Assembly (NCBI RefSeq): GCF_032334255.1
Contig: NZ_JAUHMF010000001.1
Span: forward strand, 496,001-560,000
DNA: 64,000 nt
From: Thermanaerothrix solaris
Lineage (GTDB): Bacteria > Chloroflexota > Anaerolineae > Anaerolineales > Anaerolineaceae
Direction of reading: 5' to 3'
The notes beneath the pieces were generated by a model. It worked only from the letters and a program-made list of their open reading frames with translations, did not search any database and had not been told where the DNA came from. The translations under genes were made by a program, and so were the position numbers. Every line of letters starts with the position of its first letter. Within the stretch, counting starts at the first letter, position 1. Below are positions 1-9,107 of this stretch, in pieces.

Positions 1-2703
1 AATTTGCCCAGAAGCCGTGATCGGGTTGACGATTACCCCAGAATCCACCGCCATCACCAACCGATCCACCGTCACCTGGCCGGTTTCGATATCTACGGTT
101 ACCTCGGCAAATTGAGCCGCGAAGGGCGGGGGGGCAACCGGAGAAACATAAGAGCCAATGCCCATAATTTGCTCTTGATCGGCGTGGTGTAGGCTATTGA
201 GTGCAATCTCTTCCATGGTCACGAAACGTCCATCTGGGGCAATTGCCTTGCGGTCGGCCAAGCGAATTTCCTCAGGTTTCACTGTGCCGTGGCCATTACC
301 CTGCTCGTTCAGCATCTTCGCTGCTCGGATCCGAATTCGCTCTGCCGCTTGTTGAGCCGCTTTTACGACTGCCGCGCCGGAGATATACGTCGTGCTAGAG
401 GCATAAGCACCCTTATCAAAGGGGGTGAAATCGGTATCGGAGGAATAGACAATAATATCCTCAAGGGGTACCCCCAAAACCTCTGCTGCCATCTGCGCTA
501 ACACAGTATCCGAACCGGTGCCTAAATCGGTCGCTCCGACCATCAAGTTGAATGAACCATCATCGTTCATCTTTATTGAGGCGCCTCCCATATCCAGGTA
601 TGGGATAGCCGTTCCCTGCATAACCATTGCCACACCAATACCACGGCGCAAGTGGGGTTTTCCTGGTACCTGATGCCACTCCGGGTTTCCAAACTTTTGA
701 TCCCAGCCGATAACAGCTTTGCCCTGGGCGACGCATTCCTCCAAACCAACTGTATGAATGATCTCCGGACGGGGCTCACGTCCTTCGCTCCACGCCGTGC
801 TGAACGGATGCAACTCACCGGCACGAATGGCATTCTTCAAGCGAAACGCAATCGGATCTAAACCCAAATCGCGGGCTATGCGTTCCATATGGCGCTCAAC
901 TGCCCAGAACCCCTGAGGGACACCATAGCCCCGAAACGCACCGGAAGGCGGTTTGTTGGTGTAAACCACATCTGCGTAGAAGCGGATATTTGGCGCCTTG
1001 CGATACTCTCCATCACCGACGTACAGCGCCATCGCCTTGTGCCCTGTGTTCCCAGTGACCGTCAAACCATGACAGCCATAAGCGCCGGTATCACTCAGCA
1101 CATACATCGCGTTAGCCGTAATCGTGCCATCCAGTTTAACCCCGGTTTTCATCCGTATTCGCATAGGATGACGCGAACGTGCTGCCGTGAATTCTTCTTC
1201 GCGGGTATAAACGTACATCACAGGGCGGCCGGTTGCAATGGTCAGATGAGCTGCCACATCCTCAATGAGCACTTCTTGTTTTCCGCCAAAGCCGCCGCCA
1301 ATGCGTGGTTTAATCACTCGAATTCGCTTAACCGGCAGACCTAGCACTGGCGCCAAGATACGGCGTACGTGGAATGGCACCTGGGTGCTGGTGCGAATCA
1401 CCAAACGATCATCCTCATCCCAATAGGTAACGACGACATGAGGCTCAATGTGAGACTGTTGAACCTTGGGAACCTCGTACTCAGCCTCATAAATGCGATC
1501 GGCTTCCTGGAAACCCTTTTCGACATCGCCGATGTCTATTCGGATCTGGGCGGCAAGGTTACGTTTTGGATCCGACTCGGCGAAGTTTACATAATCGGGT
1601 TCGTCATGAATGATCGGCGCCCCCTCTTTCAACGCATCCGCCGGATCTAATATTGCCGGAAGTGGTTCATATTCCACTTCTATCAACTTAAGGGCTTGTT
1701 CGGCAATTTCCTCGGTTTCGGCCGCCACGAACGCCACACGATCCCCCACAAACCGCACTTTCTCATCTAATGAGAAAGTATCCAATGGGCCAGGGATAGG
1801 ATCAGATTGGCCGGCAGTGGAATATGGAACGCGCGGAATATCCTTATAGGTTAGTACTGCCGCAACACCGGGCAGCGCACGTGCCTTCGAAACATCGATC
1901 CGCTTTATCCGGGCATGAGCCACTGGGCTATGCAAAACCTTGGCAATTAACATGCCCCTCATCTCGATGTCGGCGGCAAAGGCCGGTTTACCTTGGACTA
2001 GTTTAACTGCATCCACTTTAATCTCGGGTTTGCCGACCCGCTGCATTGCTTGCCGCTCCGGACGCATGACTGTCCAGATGCGCGGCATCACCTGGGTACG
2101 CACCATAGGTGAAGGCGTCGATCCGGATTTTGCTATTGGGGTATCCTCACCCGAACCCGGCCAATCGGTTGGAAACGCTAAAGTTTCGACCTCACCCTCA
2201 ATCGGAGGCACCTGTTCACCACGCATTATCGCCGCAGCGCGTAGGATTGCCTGCACCGGTTTCAGATACCCGGTACAACGACATAGCACGCCCGATATGG
2301 CCTCCCGAACTTCGTCTTCGGTCGGCTTTGGATTACGATCCAACAGAGATTTGGCTGCAAGGGCAATGGCAGGAGTACAGTAACCGCATTGAATCGCGCC
2401 GCTCTCCACCAGCGCTTGTTGAATAGGATGCAAACCCTCCGTTTTCCGCCACCCCAAATCAGGGTGTTTCCCCATCCCCTCAATCGTTTCAATGCGATGT
2501 CCATCGGCTTGAGCCGCCAACATGACACACGTATTAGTCGGTACACCATCCAATAACACCGCACAAGCGCCGCATTCGCCATGCTGACAACCACCGTCCT
2601 TTACACCATAATAACCATGACGACGCAATGCAGCCAATAATGTTTCATTAGGAGTTACATGCCATTCTTGTTCTACGCCATTGACCCAAAGTTTTATCTG
2701 CAT
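1..2703 (-). CDS. Fused 2Fe-2S / molybdopterin hydroxylase, XdhD-like (partial, 3' end off window)
   Basis: This is a molybdenum hydroxylase of the xanthine dehydrogenase/aldehyde oxidase family with the iron-sulfur and molybdopterin subunits in one chain. The frame stays open from ATG at 2703 (SD GAGGAGGGAG) to the window edge, giving 901 codons. Residues 1-160 hold both [2Fe-2S] clusters: Cys39/44/47/59 (plant-type) and Cys106/109/141/143. The molybdopterin region follows, with GGGFGGKQE at about 469-477 and VDSGVIVNP near 886, so probably only some tens of residues are missing. The same fusion is known in E. coli XdhD, which also sits beside ssnA and an FAD-subunit gene (ygfM). It is the last visible gene of the ssnA/F420 operon, 20 bp after the FAD subunit. 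The substrate is unknown; a purine-like heterocycle is an inference from SsnA. Confidence 0.88.
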   Translation of the reverse strand, partial: MQIKLWVNGVEQEWHVTPNETLLAALRRHGYYGVKDGGCQHGECGACAVLLDGVPTNTCVMLAAQADGHRIETIEGMGKHPDLGWRKTEGLHPIQQALVESGAIQCGYCTPAIALAAKSLLDRNPKPTEDEVREAISGVLCRCTGYLKPVQAILRAAAIMRGEQVPPIEGEVETLAFPTDWPGSGEDTPIAKSGSTPSPMVRTQVMPRIWTVMRPERQAMQRVGKPEIKVDAVKLVQGKPAFAADIEMRGMLIAKVLHSPVAHARIKRIDVSKARALPGVAAVLTYKDIPRVPYSTAGQSDPIPGPLDTFSLDEKVRFVGDRVAFVAAETEEIAEQALKLIEVEYEPLPAILDPADALKEGAPIIHDEPDYVNFAESDPKRNLAAQIRIDIGDVEKGFQEADRIYEAEYEVPKVQQSHIEPHVVVTYWDEDDRLVIRTSTQVPFHVRRILAPVLGLPVKRIRVIKPRIGGGFGGKQEVLIEDVAAHLTIATGRPVMYVYTREEEFTAARSRHPMRIRMKTGVKLDGTITANAMYVLSDTGAYGCHGLTVTGNTGHKAMALYVGDGEYRKAPNIRFYADVVYTNKPPSGAFRGYGVPQGFWAVERHMERIARDLGLDPIAFRLKNAIRAGELHPFSTAWSEGREPRPEIIHTVGLEECVAQGKAVIGWDQKFGNPEWHQVPGKPHLRRGIGVAMVMQGTAIPYLDMGGASIKMNDDGSFNLMVGATDLGTGSDTVLAQMAAEVLGVPLEDIIVYSSDTDFTPFDKGAYASSTTYISGAAVVKAAQQAAERIRIRAAKMLNEQGNGHGTVKPEEIRLADRKAIAPDGRFVTMEEIALNSLHHADQEQIMGIGSYVSPVAPPPFAAQFAEVTVDIETGQVTVDRLVMAVDSGVIVNPITASGQI

Positions 2704-2723
2704 GGCTCCCTCCTCTTAAGACC

Positions 2724-3476
2724 TCATAGCGCACTCAAGCACCGTTTCAGTAGTACTTGAGCAACCTCTTGACGGTAGGTGGCGCTTGCCCACTCGTCCT
2801 CTGCGTCTTGCAACATCGCACGGAGTGCCATTTGTGCCCCACCAGCATCCGGTCCATCCACCACCAGGCCAGGTGCTTTGCCAAAACCTCCCACGACTAC
2901 CCGAGTTCGTCCAGAAGGCCATTTGGCTACAGCGATTAAAAGGATTGGGCGGTCTTCTGGTGTACGGGCAACATATTCATATTTCAGTTGGAGGTTATTG
3001 GCTACACGAATTTCTGTTATCAATACCGCATCTGGGGAACGCACTCCCCGTAACGCCAAAAAATCGCCCAAAGACATTTGTTGTTCCCCCGGCGCCCAAA
3101 TCAATATCGCGTCCAGCGCCAATAAAGCACTTAGCAGATGTGAGCGACCATCACCGGTCACAATACTCCCCGCAATAGTAGCACGTTGGCGCAGGTTGTA
3201 AGTTGTCTCCTTACGGGCCGCCAGGATCAGATCGGGTTGAAGCCCCTCACACTCTACCAGTTGTTGCAAGGTAACGGTAGCCCCAATCTTTACCAGGTTA
3301 CCTTGAGAGATAATTTGATTCAAACCCAAGTCTTGCAGGTCAACCACCGCACAATCCGGTTCTTTCATACGGCTCACCGTTACCCCACCCCCTAACGGAA
3401 TGGTAAGAGGATGTGGGCGTTGCAATAACGCCAATGCCTCATTTAATGTTTTGGGACGATGATACTCAACGATCAT
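2724..3476 (-). CDS. FAD-binding subunit of molybdenum hydroxylase (CoxM/YgfM-like)
   Basis: This 250-residue protein is the FAD-binding (CoxM/XdhB/YgfM-type) subunit that would pass electrons from the Fe-S/Mo chain encoded next to it to an acceptor. The N-terminal PLGGGVTV loop (about residues 27-34) and the TIAGSIVTGDGRS segment (about 98-110) match the two FAD-contacting regions of the family. The length is close to E. coli YgfM. An in-frame ATG at 3503 lies nine codons upstream, but an AAGGAGGG ribosome site six bases before the ATG at 3476 fixes the shorter start. It is followed after 20 bp by the fused Fe-S/Mo subunit, so the two most likely form one enzyme. No NAD-binding domain is visible, so the acceptor is open; F420 is a plausible guess from context. 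Confidence 0.85.
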   Translation of the reverse strand: MIVEYHRPKTLNEALALLQRPHPLTIPLGGGVTVSRMKEPDCAVVDLQDLGLNQIISQGNLVKIGATVTLQQLVECEGLQPDLILAARKETTYNLRQRATIAGSIVTGDGRSHLLSALLALDAILIWAPGEQQMSLGDFLALRGVRSPDAVLITEIRVANNLQLKYEYVARTPEDRPILLIAVAKWPSGRTRVVVGGFGKAPGLVVDGPDAGGAQMALRAMLQDAEDEWASATYRQEVAQVLLKRCLSAL

Positions 3477-3497
3477 GACCAACCCTCCTTGATTGAG

Positions 3498-3522
3498 GGC
3501 CACCCGGGAAGCCCAGGTGGCC
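3498..3522 (-). terminator. Strong hairpin between LLM oxidoreductase and FAD-subunit genes
   Basis: GGCCACC at 3498-3504 pairs with GGTGGCC at 3516-3522, with GGG/CCC inside (one C-A mismatch). There is no U-run on the minus strand, so it is more likely an RNA-stability or processing hairpin than a full terminator. It sits in the only gap over 25 bp inside the operon (65 bp). Confidence 0.45.
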
Positions 3523-3541
3523 GATCTGCAAAAGCAAAGCC

Positions 3542-4537
3542 TTAAATCTGAGCAAAGGTATCAATGAGGAGTTTATAGTCTCCACCAACCGGATATAAAA
3601 TCGGGCAGGTTGCCCCAGTCTTGAGATATTCCTTGACCTTGGCTTTGGCTTCTTCTGGAGTACCCGAAGCCGTAATGCGATAAATCAAGTCTTCTGGAAC
3701 CAGGTGCTTGGCCTTTTGGATCTGCTCATGGGTAGCCGGCCAGCCCAAGATGCTTTGAATTTCCGCTACGACATCGGGTGAAACCCCAGAGGCTTTTGCA
3801 ATATGGGGTTGCTGGGCCAAATACTGACACAGCAGTTCGCGCGTCGTATCAATCGCACGATCATGATCCGGGTCTACCGAGCACACAATTAGTTGCGGTC
3901 GGTCTAAATCATCCACCCGACGTCCAGCCTTCTTAGCGCCTTTATCTAGCAATTCCATCGCCCGATAGTTATACTCTGGGGGCACGCAATAATTGAGCAC
4001 CACCCCATCGGCAATCTCGCCAGCCAATTCCATCATTTGATCTCCAGTGGCGCCGATCATGATTGGTACATTGCGCGGTTCGCGCCGTCCATGGACGACA
4101 TCCAGTTCAATCCCTTCCACATGGATAAATTCTCCATGAAACGTAACCCGTTCCATATTGAGCAGGCGACGCAACACAGTCACCGTCTCACGCATGGCTA
4201 CCAACGGCTTTTTACGTTCAATGCCCACATTGCGCGCTAAAGGATCCCACCAGGCGCCAATACCACAAATGATTCGATTGGGCGCTAAATCATCTAAGGT
4301 TAGAAAGGTCGCTGCCAACAAGCCAATGTTCCGCGTCCAGTTATTGATTACACCGGAGCCGATCTTAATCCGTTCAGTGACCGCAGCATACGCCGCCATG
4401 GGCACAATGGCATCCCTTACCAGACGGCTTTCGGCTTGCCACACGGCTTCGAAACCCCGCTGCTCAGCATAACGAACAAATTCCAACCCTTCGCGCAGAT
4501 CATGAGCATCTTGTAAGTAAAGTGCTACTCGTTCCAT
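3542..4537 (-). CDS. LLM-class flavin/F420-dependent oxidoreductase (Mer-like)
   Basis: This 331-residue protein belongs to the luciferase-like monooxygenase superfamily. It is closest by eye to the F420-dependent 5,10-methylene-tetrahydromethanopterin reductase (Mer) branch. Supporting segments are the N-terminal beta-strand and WQAESR region, IKIGSGVINNWTRN at about 57-70, and NVPIMIGATGDQM in the second half. It probably reduces or oxidises a substrate with F420H2/F420, because the genes for F420 side-chain synthesis and F420 reduction lie directly upstream in the same operon. SD AGGAGG lies six bases before the ATG. The substrate is not identifiable, and a role in tetrahydrofolate or tetrahydromethanopterin chemistry cannot be assumed from the fold. 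Confidence 0.82.
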   Translation of the reverse strand: MERVALYLQDAHDLREGLEFVRYAEQRGFEAVWQAESRLVRDAIVPMAAYAAVTERIKIGSGVINNWTRNIGLLAATFLTLDDLAPNRIICGIGAWWDPLARNVGIERKKPLVAMRETVTVLRRLLNMERVTFHGEFIHVEGIELDVVHGRREPRNVPIMIGATGDQMMELAGEIADGVVLNYCVPPEYNYRAMELLDKGAKKAGRRVDDLDRPQLIVCSVDPDHDRAIDTTRELLCQYLAQQPHIAKASGVSPDVVAEIQSILGWPATHEQIQKAKHLVPEDLIYRITASGTPEEAKAKVKEYLKTGATCPILYPVGGDYKLLIDTFAQI

Positions 4538-4555
4538 GATTTCCTCCTGGGGTAA

Positions 4556-5170
4556 TTATAGAGTGAGTGGATTCATTTGGTGTTCGCGCCAGTACTCCAA
4601 ATCTTCGGGCCAATCCAGGTCGAACGCAATTGAAGGCAATTCCAAGGTCCGAACCTCTAACCCTTTTTGGTGCGCCTGGCGACAATGAGCTTCGAATGAA
4701 TTATTTCCAAACTGATACTCTAATGCTCCTGGCGGTCGAACCAGCAATGCATTGGTACCTCGCGAGTGACGATCAGGCACAATCACAATACCCCGTTCAA
4801 AGCGCGCCGATTTGAGGATTGTCCTAATATCTTCGGGGCTCGCCAACGGTAAATCTACCGGCAAGATCAACACCTCGCTGGCAGCATAAATTTGAGCCAT
4901 GGCCGTGGCACGCCGAAGGGCCAGATTCAGATTGATGCGTCCATCTTCCTGTAAAGTGCGCGCGCGATACTGACGCGCCGTTGAGAGGATCGAAGAATCG
5001 CGGCTGACAACTAGAATTTCTTCGATCTCTTGCACGTCCTGCAATACTTGCAGAAGATGCACGTACAACATCTGATTTAAAAGCACTCGTTCGTGCTGGG
5101 ATAACACAGCCGCTAACCGTGACTTCCCTTGATAGATCGGTTTAACCGGAACAATCGCCCAAGTGCTCAT
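4556..5170 (-). CDS. cofC: 2-phospho-L-lactate (or PEP) guanylyltransferase CofC/FbiD
   Basis: This 204-residue nucleotidyltransferase activates 2-phospholactate or phosphoenolpyruvate with GTP in coenzyme F420 biosynthesis. The N-terminal VPVKPIYQGKSRLA is the family signature (compare VPVK...KSRL in CofC), and LILPVDLPL at about 102-110 is the metal-binding strand. The C-terminal FDLDWPEDL matches the family end. It overlaps cofD by 4 bp (ATGA), which indicates translational coupling with the enzyme that uses its product. Which three-carbon acid is used (2-phospholactate as in archaea, PEP as in mycobacteria) cannot be read from the sequence alone. Confidence 0.9.
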   Translation of the reverse strand: MSTWAIVPVKPIYQGKSRLAAVLSQHERVLLNQMLYVHLLQVLQDVQEIEEILVVSRDSSILSTARQYRARTLQEDGRINLNLALRRATAMAQIYAASEVLILPVDLPLASPEDIRTILKSARFERGIVIVPDRHSRGTNALLVRPPGALEYQFGNNSFEAHCRQAHQKGLEVRTLELPSIAFDLDWPEDLEYWREHQMNPLTL

Positions 5171-6114
5171 AGCGTGAGAGTCTCCACTATCTTTCGACCA
5201 AAAGCCATAACCTCTTTTGCCAGGCGAACACGATCCTGAACATTGTGCATTACAATGTCAGTTATCTCAGGTATTATACCGAGTTGCCTGATCTCCTCAG
5301 CCCATTCGATGTCCGAAACATCAATGACCAAACCTTGCAATAAGCCAGAATAATAATGCGCCACTGCCAGCGGACTCGGTTGCCATCCCATTTCCCGGAA
5401 CATCTTTGCCGCAGGTCCCTTTAACGCCTGACCACCTATCAAGGGTGAAACTGCCACAACGGGTTTTCGACTAATCATCTCTCGAATCCCCGGCACCGCA
5501 AGTATTGGCCCAATGCTAACCCATGGATTAGAGGGACATATAATAACCAAATTGGCTTCACTTAGAGCATCAAGCACACCCGGCGCGGGACGCGCGGTTG
5601 AGACTCCCTCAAAACGAAAGGCTTTTACTTCCGGTTCGCATCTCTGGGCTACAAAGTAGTCCTGAAAACCAAGTTCTTCATCCTGTCGGGTTATCACAAT
5701 CGTGGCGACGGGATCATCAGACATAGGAAGAACTTTGACCATTATTCCCCACGCGCGACAAAATGCGGACACAATTTGGGAAAGGCTTTCCCCCTCTTGC
5801 AGACGGCGCGTCCGTTCAAGATGCGTGGCTAAATCACGATCCCCAAGGCGGAACCAAGTTGGCCCACCTAGTCGCGCCAACTCTGACATGACCGTCCAGG
5901 TTTCCCCTTCGCGCCCCCAGCCCGTCTCCGGATTTGCCATTCCCGCCAGGGTGTAGCAAACCGTATCCAAATCGGGAGCAATGTACAGCCCCATATGCCG
6001 AAAGTCATCCCCCGTATTGACGATAACGGTCAGGCGGTCTGGTGAAACACAACGCGCCAGCCCATCCACCAGTTTCGCACCACCAACTCCACCTGCCAGG
6101 GCGACCACCCGCAT
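5167..6114 (-). CDS. cofD: 2-phospho-L-lactate transferase CofD/FbiA
   Basis: This 315-residue transferase joins the activated lactyl/enolpyruvyl group to FO, giving F420-0 or its dehydro form. The N-terminus LAGGVGGAKLVDGLA (about 5-19) and NTGDDFRHMGLYIAPDLDTV (about 33-52) are the diagnostic CofD motifs. CPSNPWVSIGPILAVPG near 200 is the other conserved stretch. Length agrees with the family. SD AAGGGTGAG precedes the ATG. It lies 9 bp after cofE and overlaps cofC, in the middle of the F420 block of the operon. FO synthase genes (cofG/cofH) are not in the window. Confidence 0.95.
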   Translation of the reverse strand: MRVVALAGGVGGAKLVDGLARCVSPDRLTVIVNTGDDFRHMGLYIAPDLDTVCYTLAGMANPETGWGREGETWTVMSELARLGGPTWFRLGDRDLATHLERTRRLQEGESLSQIVSAFCRAWGIMVKVLPMSDDPVATIVITRQDEELGFQDYFVAQRCEPEVKAFRFEGVSTARPAPGVLDALSEANLVIICPSNPWVSIGPILAVPGIREMISRKPVVAVSPLIGGQALKGPAAKMFREMGWQPSPLAVAHYYSGLLQGLVIDVSDIEWAEEIRQLGIIPEITDIVMHNVQDRVRLAKEVMAFGRKIVETLTL

Positions 6115-6123
6115 GACTCACCC

Positions 6124-6897
6124 TTACCGGAACAAGTCTTGCTCTTCGGGACGGCGCAATTCCGAGAACGAAGACTCCCGCAGTGGATATGGGAACCCCC
6201 TCACGTGAACAACCGGACGTTTCTCATCCGCCTGTCCCATGATCAGTGAAGCCGCTGCAGCCAATTCATCCGCTGCGGCAACTTGTGTAACCCGCAATTG
6301 ATAACCAAACAAATCGGGATGACCTCGTAAATCAACCAGCGCTGGTACACCCGCTACACCGATACAGACTCCCACAGTCCCTAACCGCCACGCTCGACCA
6401 TGCGAATCTATGATCAACACCCCAAGATTAACCCCGCTGCGTTCGCGTAAAGCCGCTCGGATACGCCGCGCCGAGGCATCTGGATCCTCGGGTAAAAGAA
6501 GCACCCAGTCCTCGGGGTTACCATAAAGACCTTCAACATTGGAATGATCAATGCCCGCATTGGCACAGACAAAACCCCATCGGTGTTCAACAATAAGTGT
6601 CCCAGGGCGGTAACGCAACACGGCGCGGCTCTCTCGTAAAACCAATTCCACAAACCGGGCATCTTTACTGGTGAGCCGCGCCAATTCTTCCGCCTGTGCC
6701 GAAGGTGTAATTTCGCTTAAGTTGACCAGGCGCCCCTCAGCCTTCGATACAATCTTCTGGGCTATGACCAGGATATCGCCATCCTGCAACGTAATTCCAT
6801 TGGACATTAATGCATACCACAAAATCTCACCCAAATCATCGCCCGGGCGAATCAACGGAATACCCTGCAGTGCGGTCAACGTCATGGAAACATTCAT
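6124..6897 (-). CDS. cofE: Coenzyme F420-0:L-glutamate ligase CofE (FbiB N-terminal type)
   Basis: This 257-residue GTP-dependent ligase adds glutamates to F420-0. DGDILVIAQKIVSKAEGR near residue 39 is the family signature, and a DLFGYQLRVTQVAAADE segment near 195 matches the second conserved region. It is the short, archaeal-type protein without the C-terminal nitroreductase-like domain of actinobacterial FbiB. If the bacterium uses the PEP route, the dehydro-F420-0 reductase must therefore come from another gene. A GAGAGG site lies ten bases before ATG 6897; an internal Met at codon 5 is a weaker alternative. Gap to npdG is 14 bp. Confidence 0.93.
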   Translation of the reverse strand: MNVSMTLTALQGIPLIRPGDDLGEILWYALMSNGITLQDGDILVIAQKIVSKAEGRLVNLSEITPSAQAEELARLTSKDARFVELVLRESRAVLRYRPGTLIVEHRWGFVCANAGIDHSNVEGLYGNPEDWVLLLPEDPDASARRIRAALRERSGVNLGVLIIDSHGRAWRLGTVGVCIGVAGVPALVDLRGHPDLFGYQLRVTQVAAADELAAAASLIMGQADEKRPVVHVRGFPYPLRESSFSELRRPEEQDLFR

Positions 6898-6911
6898 AAC
6901 GTCATAGCCTC

Positions 6912-7604
6912 TCAGTCAGGCCGTGGCACCCCGGTAATGCGGATACCCGCTGATTGAACGCCAAATTGTTTATTGAGGCCAATAAGGATGGAGGTCAACC
7001 CTTCGACGACTACCGCGTTCTCAGATGGGCCTGCATCCCACCCTACTAGCCCTGCCTCTTTGACTAAGTCAAGTACAACGTTTCGGGCTTCCTTGTTCCC
7101 ACCGCAAACCAGTACATCACATTCTACAGGTTCATCGTGTAATAGGTGCTCATAGGAAATGTTTTGAAAAGCAGCCACCACCTGAACATTCTCACCCAGA
7201 ATGCGCTGCGCCTCCATGGTGGCGCTTCCATCTGGTGGCATCTGTACTTTGGTCACCTTGGGGGGAACTAAAGGTACCGTGACGTCAATCACGATTTTGC
7301 CCTGGACATAGGGTTTGATAAACTCGCACATATCACGATGAGCTGCATAGGGCACAGTTAACACCACAATCTCGGCCCGTTCTGCCGCTTGCTCATTGCT
7401 CATTCCGATCACTGGACGACCCTTCGAACCCAATAACTGATTGATGTCGCTGGCCGCTGCCTGTGCTTTTGCCTCCTGACGCGATCCGATGATCACCTGG
7501 TGCCCAAAACGAGCCCAACGATAGGCTAATCCTTTCCCTTCTTTTCCCGTACCGCCGATAATGGCAATGGTCCGCTGTGGGGTGTTCTGAAATCCTTCCG
7601 TCAT
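6912..7604 (-). CDS. npdG: F420H2:NADP+ oxidoreductase (NpdG/Fno)
   Basis: This 230-residue enzyme moves hydride between F420H2 and NADP+. The Rossmann start IAIIGGTGKEGKGLAYRWA (about 13-31), followed by GSRQEAKA, is the NADP-binding site; the Ser-Arg selects for the 2'-phosphate. VLTVPYAAH and the WDAGPSENA segment near the C-terminus fit Fno/NpdG. Its place directly upstream of cofE-cofD-cofC shows that the operon carries both synthesis and redox cycling of F420. It begins 24 bp after ssnA. Confidence 0.92.
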   Translation of the reverse strand: MTEGFQNTPQRTIAIIGGTGKEGKGLAYRWARFGHQVIIGSRQEAKAQAAASDINQLLGSKGRPVIGMSNEQAAERAEIVVLTVPYAAHRDMCEFIKPYVQGKIVIDVTVPLVPPKVTKVQMPPDGSATMEAQRILGENVQVVAAFQNISYEHLLHDEPVECDVLVCGGNKEARNVVLDLVKEAGLVGWDAGPSENAVVVEGLTSILIGLNKQFGVQSAGIRITGVPRPD

Positions 7605-7628
7605 GTCTTCAAGACTCCCAAGATGAGA

Positions 7629-8975
7629 TTAGAACAAAGCATGATAACGTTCCCAAATGCGGGGAGCCAGTTGGCGCGCCTCGTAGGCAATTTTTTCCGC
7701 ATCCAACGTGAGCAGTTCGCGATCCCGCATTAGCACTTTCCCCGCCACAATGGTTGTCGTCACCATGCTCTCGTGGAATCCAAACACGATATGCCAGGGT
7801 AAATTGTCGGGTGTCAGGGGTGTGAACGGTTGATAATCCACAAAAATGAGGTCGGCTTGAGCACCAGGTGCAATCACACCAATGGGACCACAGTTAAATT
7901 GCTGCGTAGCCAATGCGGCGTTGTTGTAAATTGCCATCCGAACAACATCTGTAGCGGGCATGCGGCGCGGATCCAAGTGCCATAATTTATGCGCCAGATA
8001 AGCCGCTTTCCACTCCTCCCACATCGCATTAGAAAAACCATCATTACCTAAGCCAACCTTTACTCCCGCCCGTAACATCCCTTCCGTTTGTGCCATGCCA
8101 ACCGCGTTATTCATATTGGAGCGCGGCTGATGTGTAACCCAGGTGCCGGTCTCGACCAACAGATTGATTTCACGCACATCTACGTGAACAGCGTGAACAA
8201 CGATGGATCTTGGCCCCAAAATGCCGTGGCGGTTAAGACGATCTACTACCCGTTCTCCGTATTTGTGTAGGCTATCATATTCATCAACGGGGTGCTCAGC
8301 AACATGAATATGAAATCCTATGTCTTCGCCTACCCTTTCCCGGCAAGTTTGCAAAGTGGCTTCACTTAATGTTAGAGAGGCATGCAGACCAAACATTGCC
8401 GCCAACCGACCGTTGAGCGGACGTTCGCGTTTGACATACTCAATAAAGCGAAGATTCTCCTCTATCCCGGCTTTGGCACGTTCGGGCCCATCCCGGTCAG
8501 TAACCTCATAACACAATGAAGCCCGGACACCGCTTTCTTCTACCGCGCGCGCAATTTGGTCAAGGGATCCTTCAATCGCATTCGGCGACGCATGATGATC
8601 AATTAAGGTGGTTGTGCCATGACGCACTGCGTCAACCAGGCAGACTAAAGCGGAATAATAGACCGCCTCTCGAGAAAGCGATTTATCTAATGACCACCAA
8701 AGTTTTTCCAAAATCTCAGGAAAGTCCGCTGGCGCCGGCCCCGGAATGGCCAACCCTCGTGCAAAAGCCCCATAAAAATGGGTATGCGCACAAATATTGC
8801 CAGGCATGACATACTGCCCTTTTGCATCCAAACGCTCTTCGTGAGGATATTTTGCGATCAAATCTTGGGTCGGGCCAATTTCACGAATATGATCCTTTTC
8901 AATGTAAAGCGCGTGATTCTCTAATATTCGATTGGGTGTTTCCCATGTGATTAGTGTGCCATTTGTGATTAACAT
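7629..8975 (-). CDS. ssnA: SsnA-like amidohydrolase (putative purine/heterocycle aminohydrolase)
   Basis: This 448-residue metal-dependent amidohydrolase has the guanine/adenosine deaminase fold. HTH at 64-66, HIHVAEH, VHAVHV and LGNDGFSN supply the usual metal and acid ligands. The DHHASPNAIEGSL segment, LWWSLD and RSNMNN segments are those I associate with SsnA of the E. coli selenium/purine cluster. In anaerobic purine-degrading bacteria ssnA is grouped with xdhD, ygfM and ygfK; here the last two operon genes are the ygfM and xdhD counterparts. An upstream GTG at 8981 is possible, but GAGG five bases before ATG 8975 favours the ATG. First gene of the operon, behind a structured leader. Confidence 0.85.
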   Translation of the reverse strand: MLITNGTLITWETPNRILENHALYIEKDHIREIGPTQDLIAKYPHEERLDAKGQYVMPGNICAHTHFYGAFARGLAIPGPAPADFPEILEKLWWSLDKSLSREAVYYSALVCLVDAVRHGTTTLIDHHASPNAIEGSLDQIARAVEESGVRASLCYEVTDRDGPERAKAGIEENLRFIEYVKRERPLNGRLAAMFGLHASLTLSEATLQTCRERVGEDIGFHIHVAEHPVDEYDSLHKYGERVVDRLNRHGILGPRSIVVHAVHVDVREINLLVETGTWVTHQPRSNMNNAVGMAQTEGMLRAGVKVGLGNDGFSNAMWEEWKAAYLAHKLWHLDPRRMPATDVVRMAIYNNAALATQQFNCGPIGVIAPGAQADLIFVDYQPFTPLTPDNLPWHIVFGFHESMVTTTIVAGKVLMRDRELLTLDAEKIAYEARQLAPRIWERYHALF

Positions 8976-8998
8976 AGCCACCTCGGGATCTTGTTCTT

Positions 8999-9034
8999 AA
9001 AAAATACGCCCGTGTCTAGTCATGTTCACGGGCG
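8999..9034 (-). terminator. Intrinsic terminator in the ssnA leader
   Basis: On the minus strand CGCCCGTG (9034-9027) pairs with CACGGGCG (9014-9007), an 8-bp perfect G/C-rich stem, and is followed at once by TATTTTTT. It lies between the upstream structured RNA and the ssnA ribosome site, so full transcription of the operon must pass it. This is the arrangement of a transcription-attenuating riboswitch or leader. Confidence 0.75.
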
Positions 9035-9107
9035 AAAACAAAAAATCCAGCAGACGTTATAGTTTACCGAAAGGGGGGAAGGGCAAATGGAGCTCTGCAA
9101 AACCATC

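Noticed and set aside
889..1344. Plus-strand ORF of 151 codons
   Set aside because: Exactly antisense to the molybdopterin domain, whose frame carries the family motifs; no SD and an unlikely amino-acid composition.
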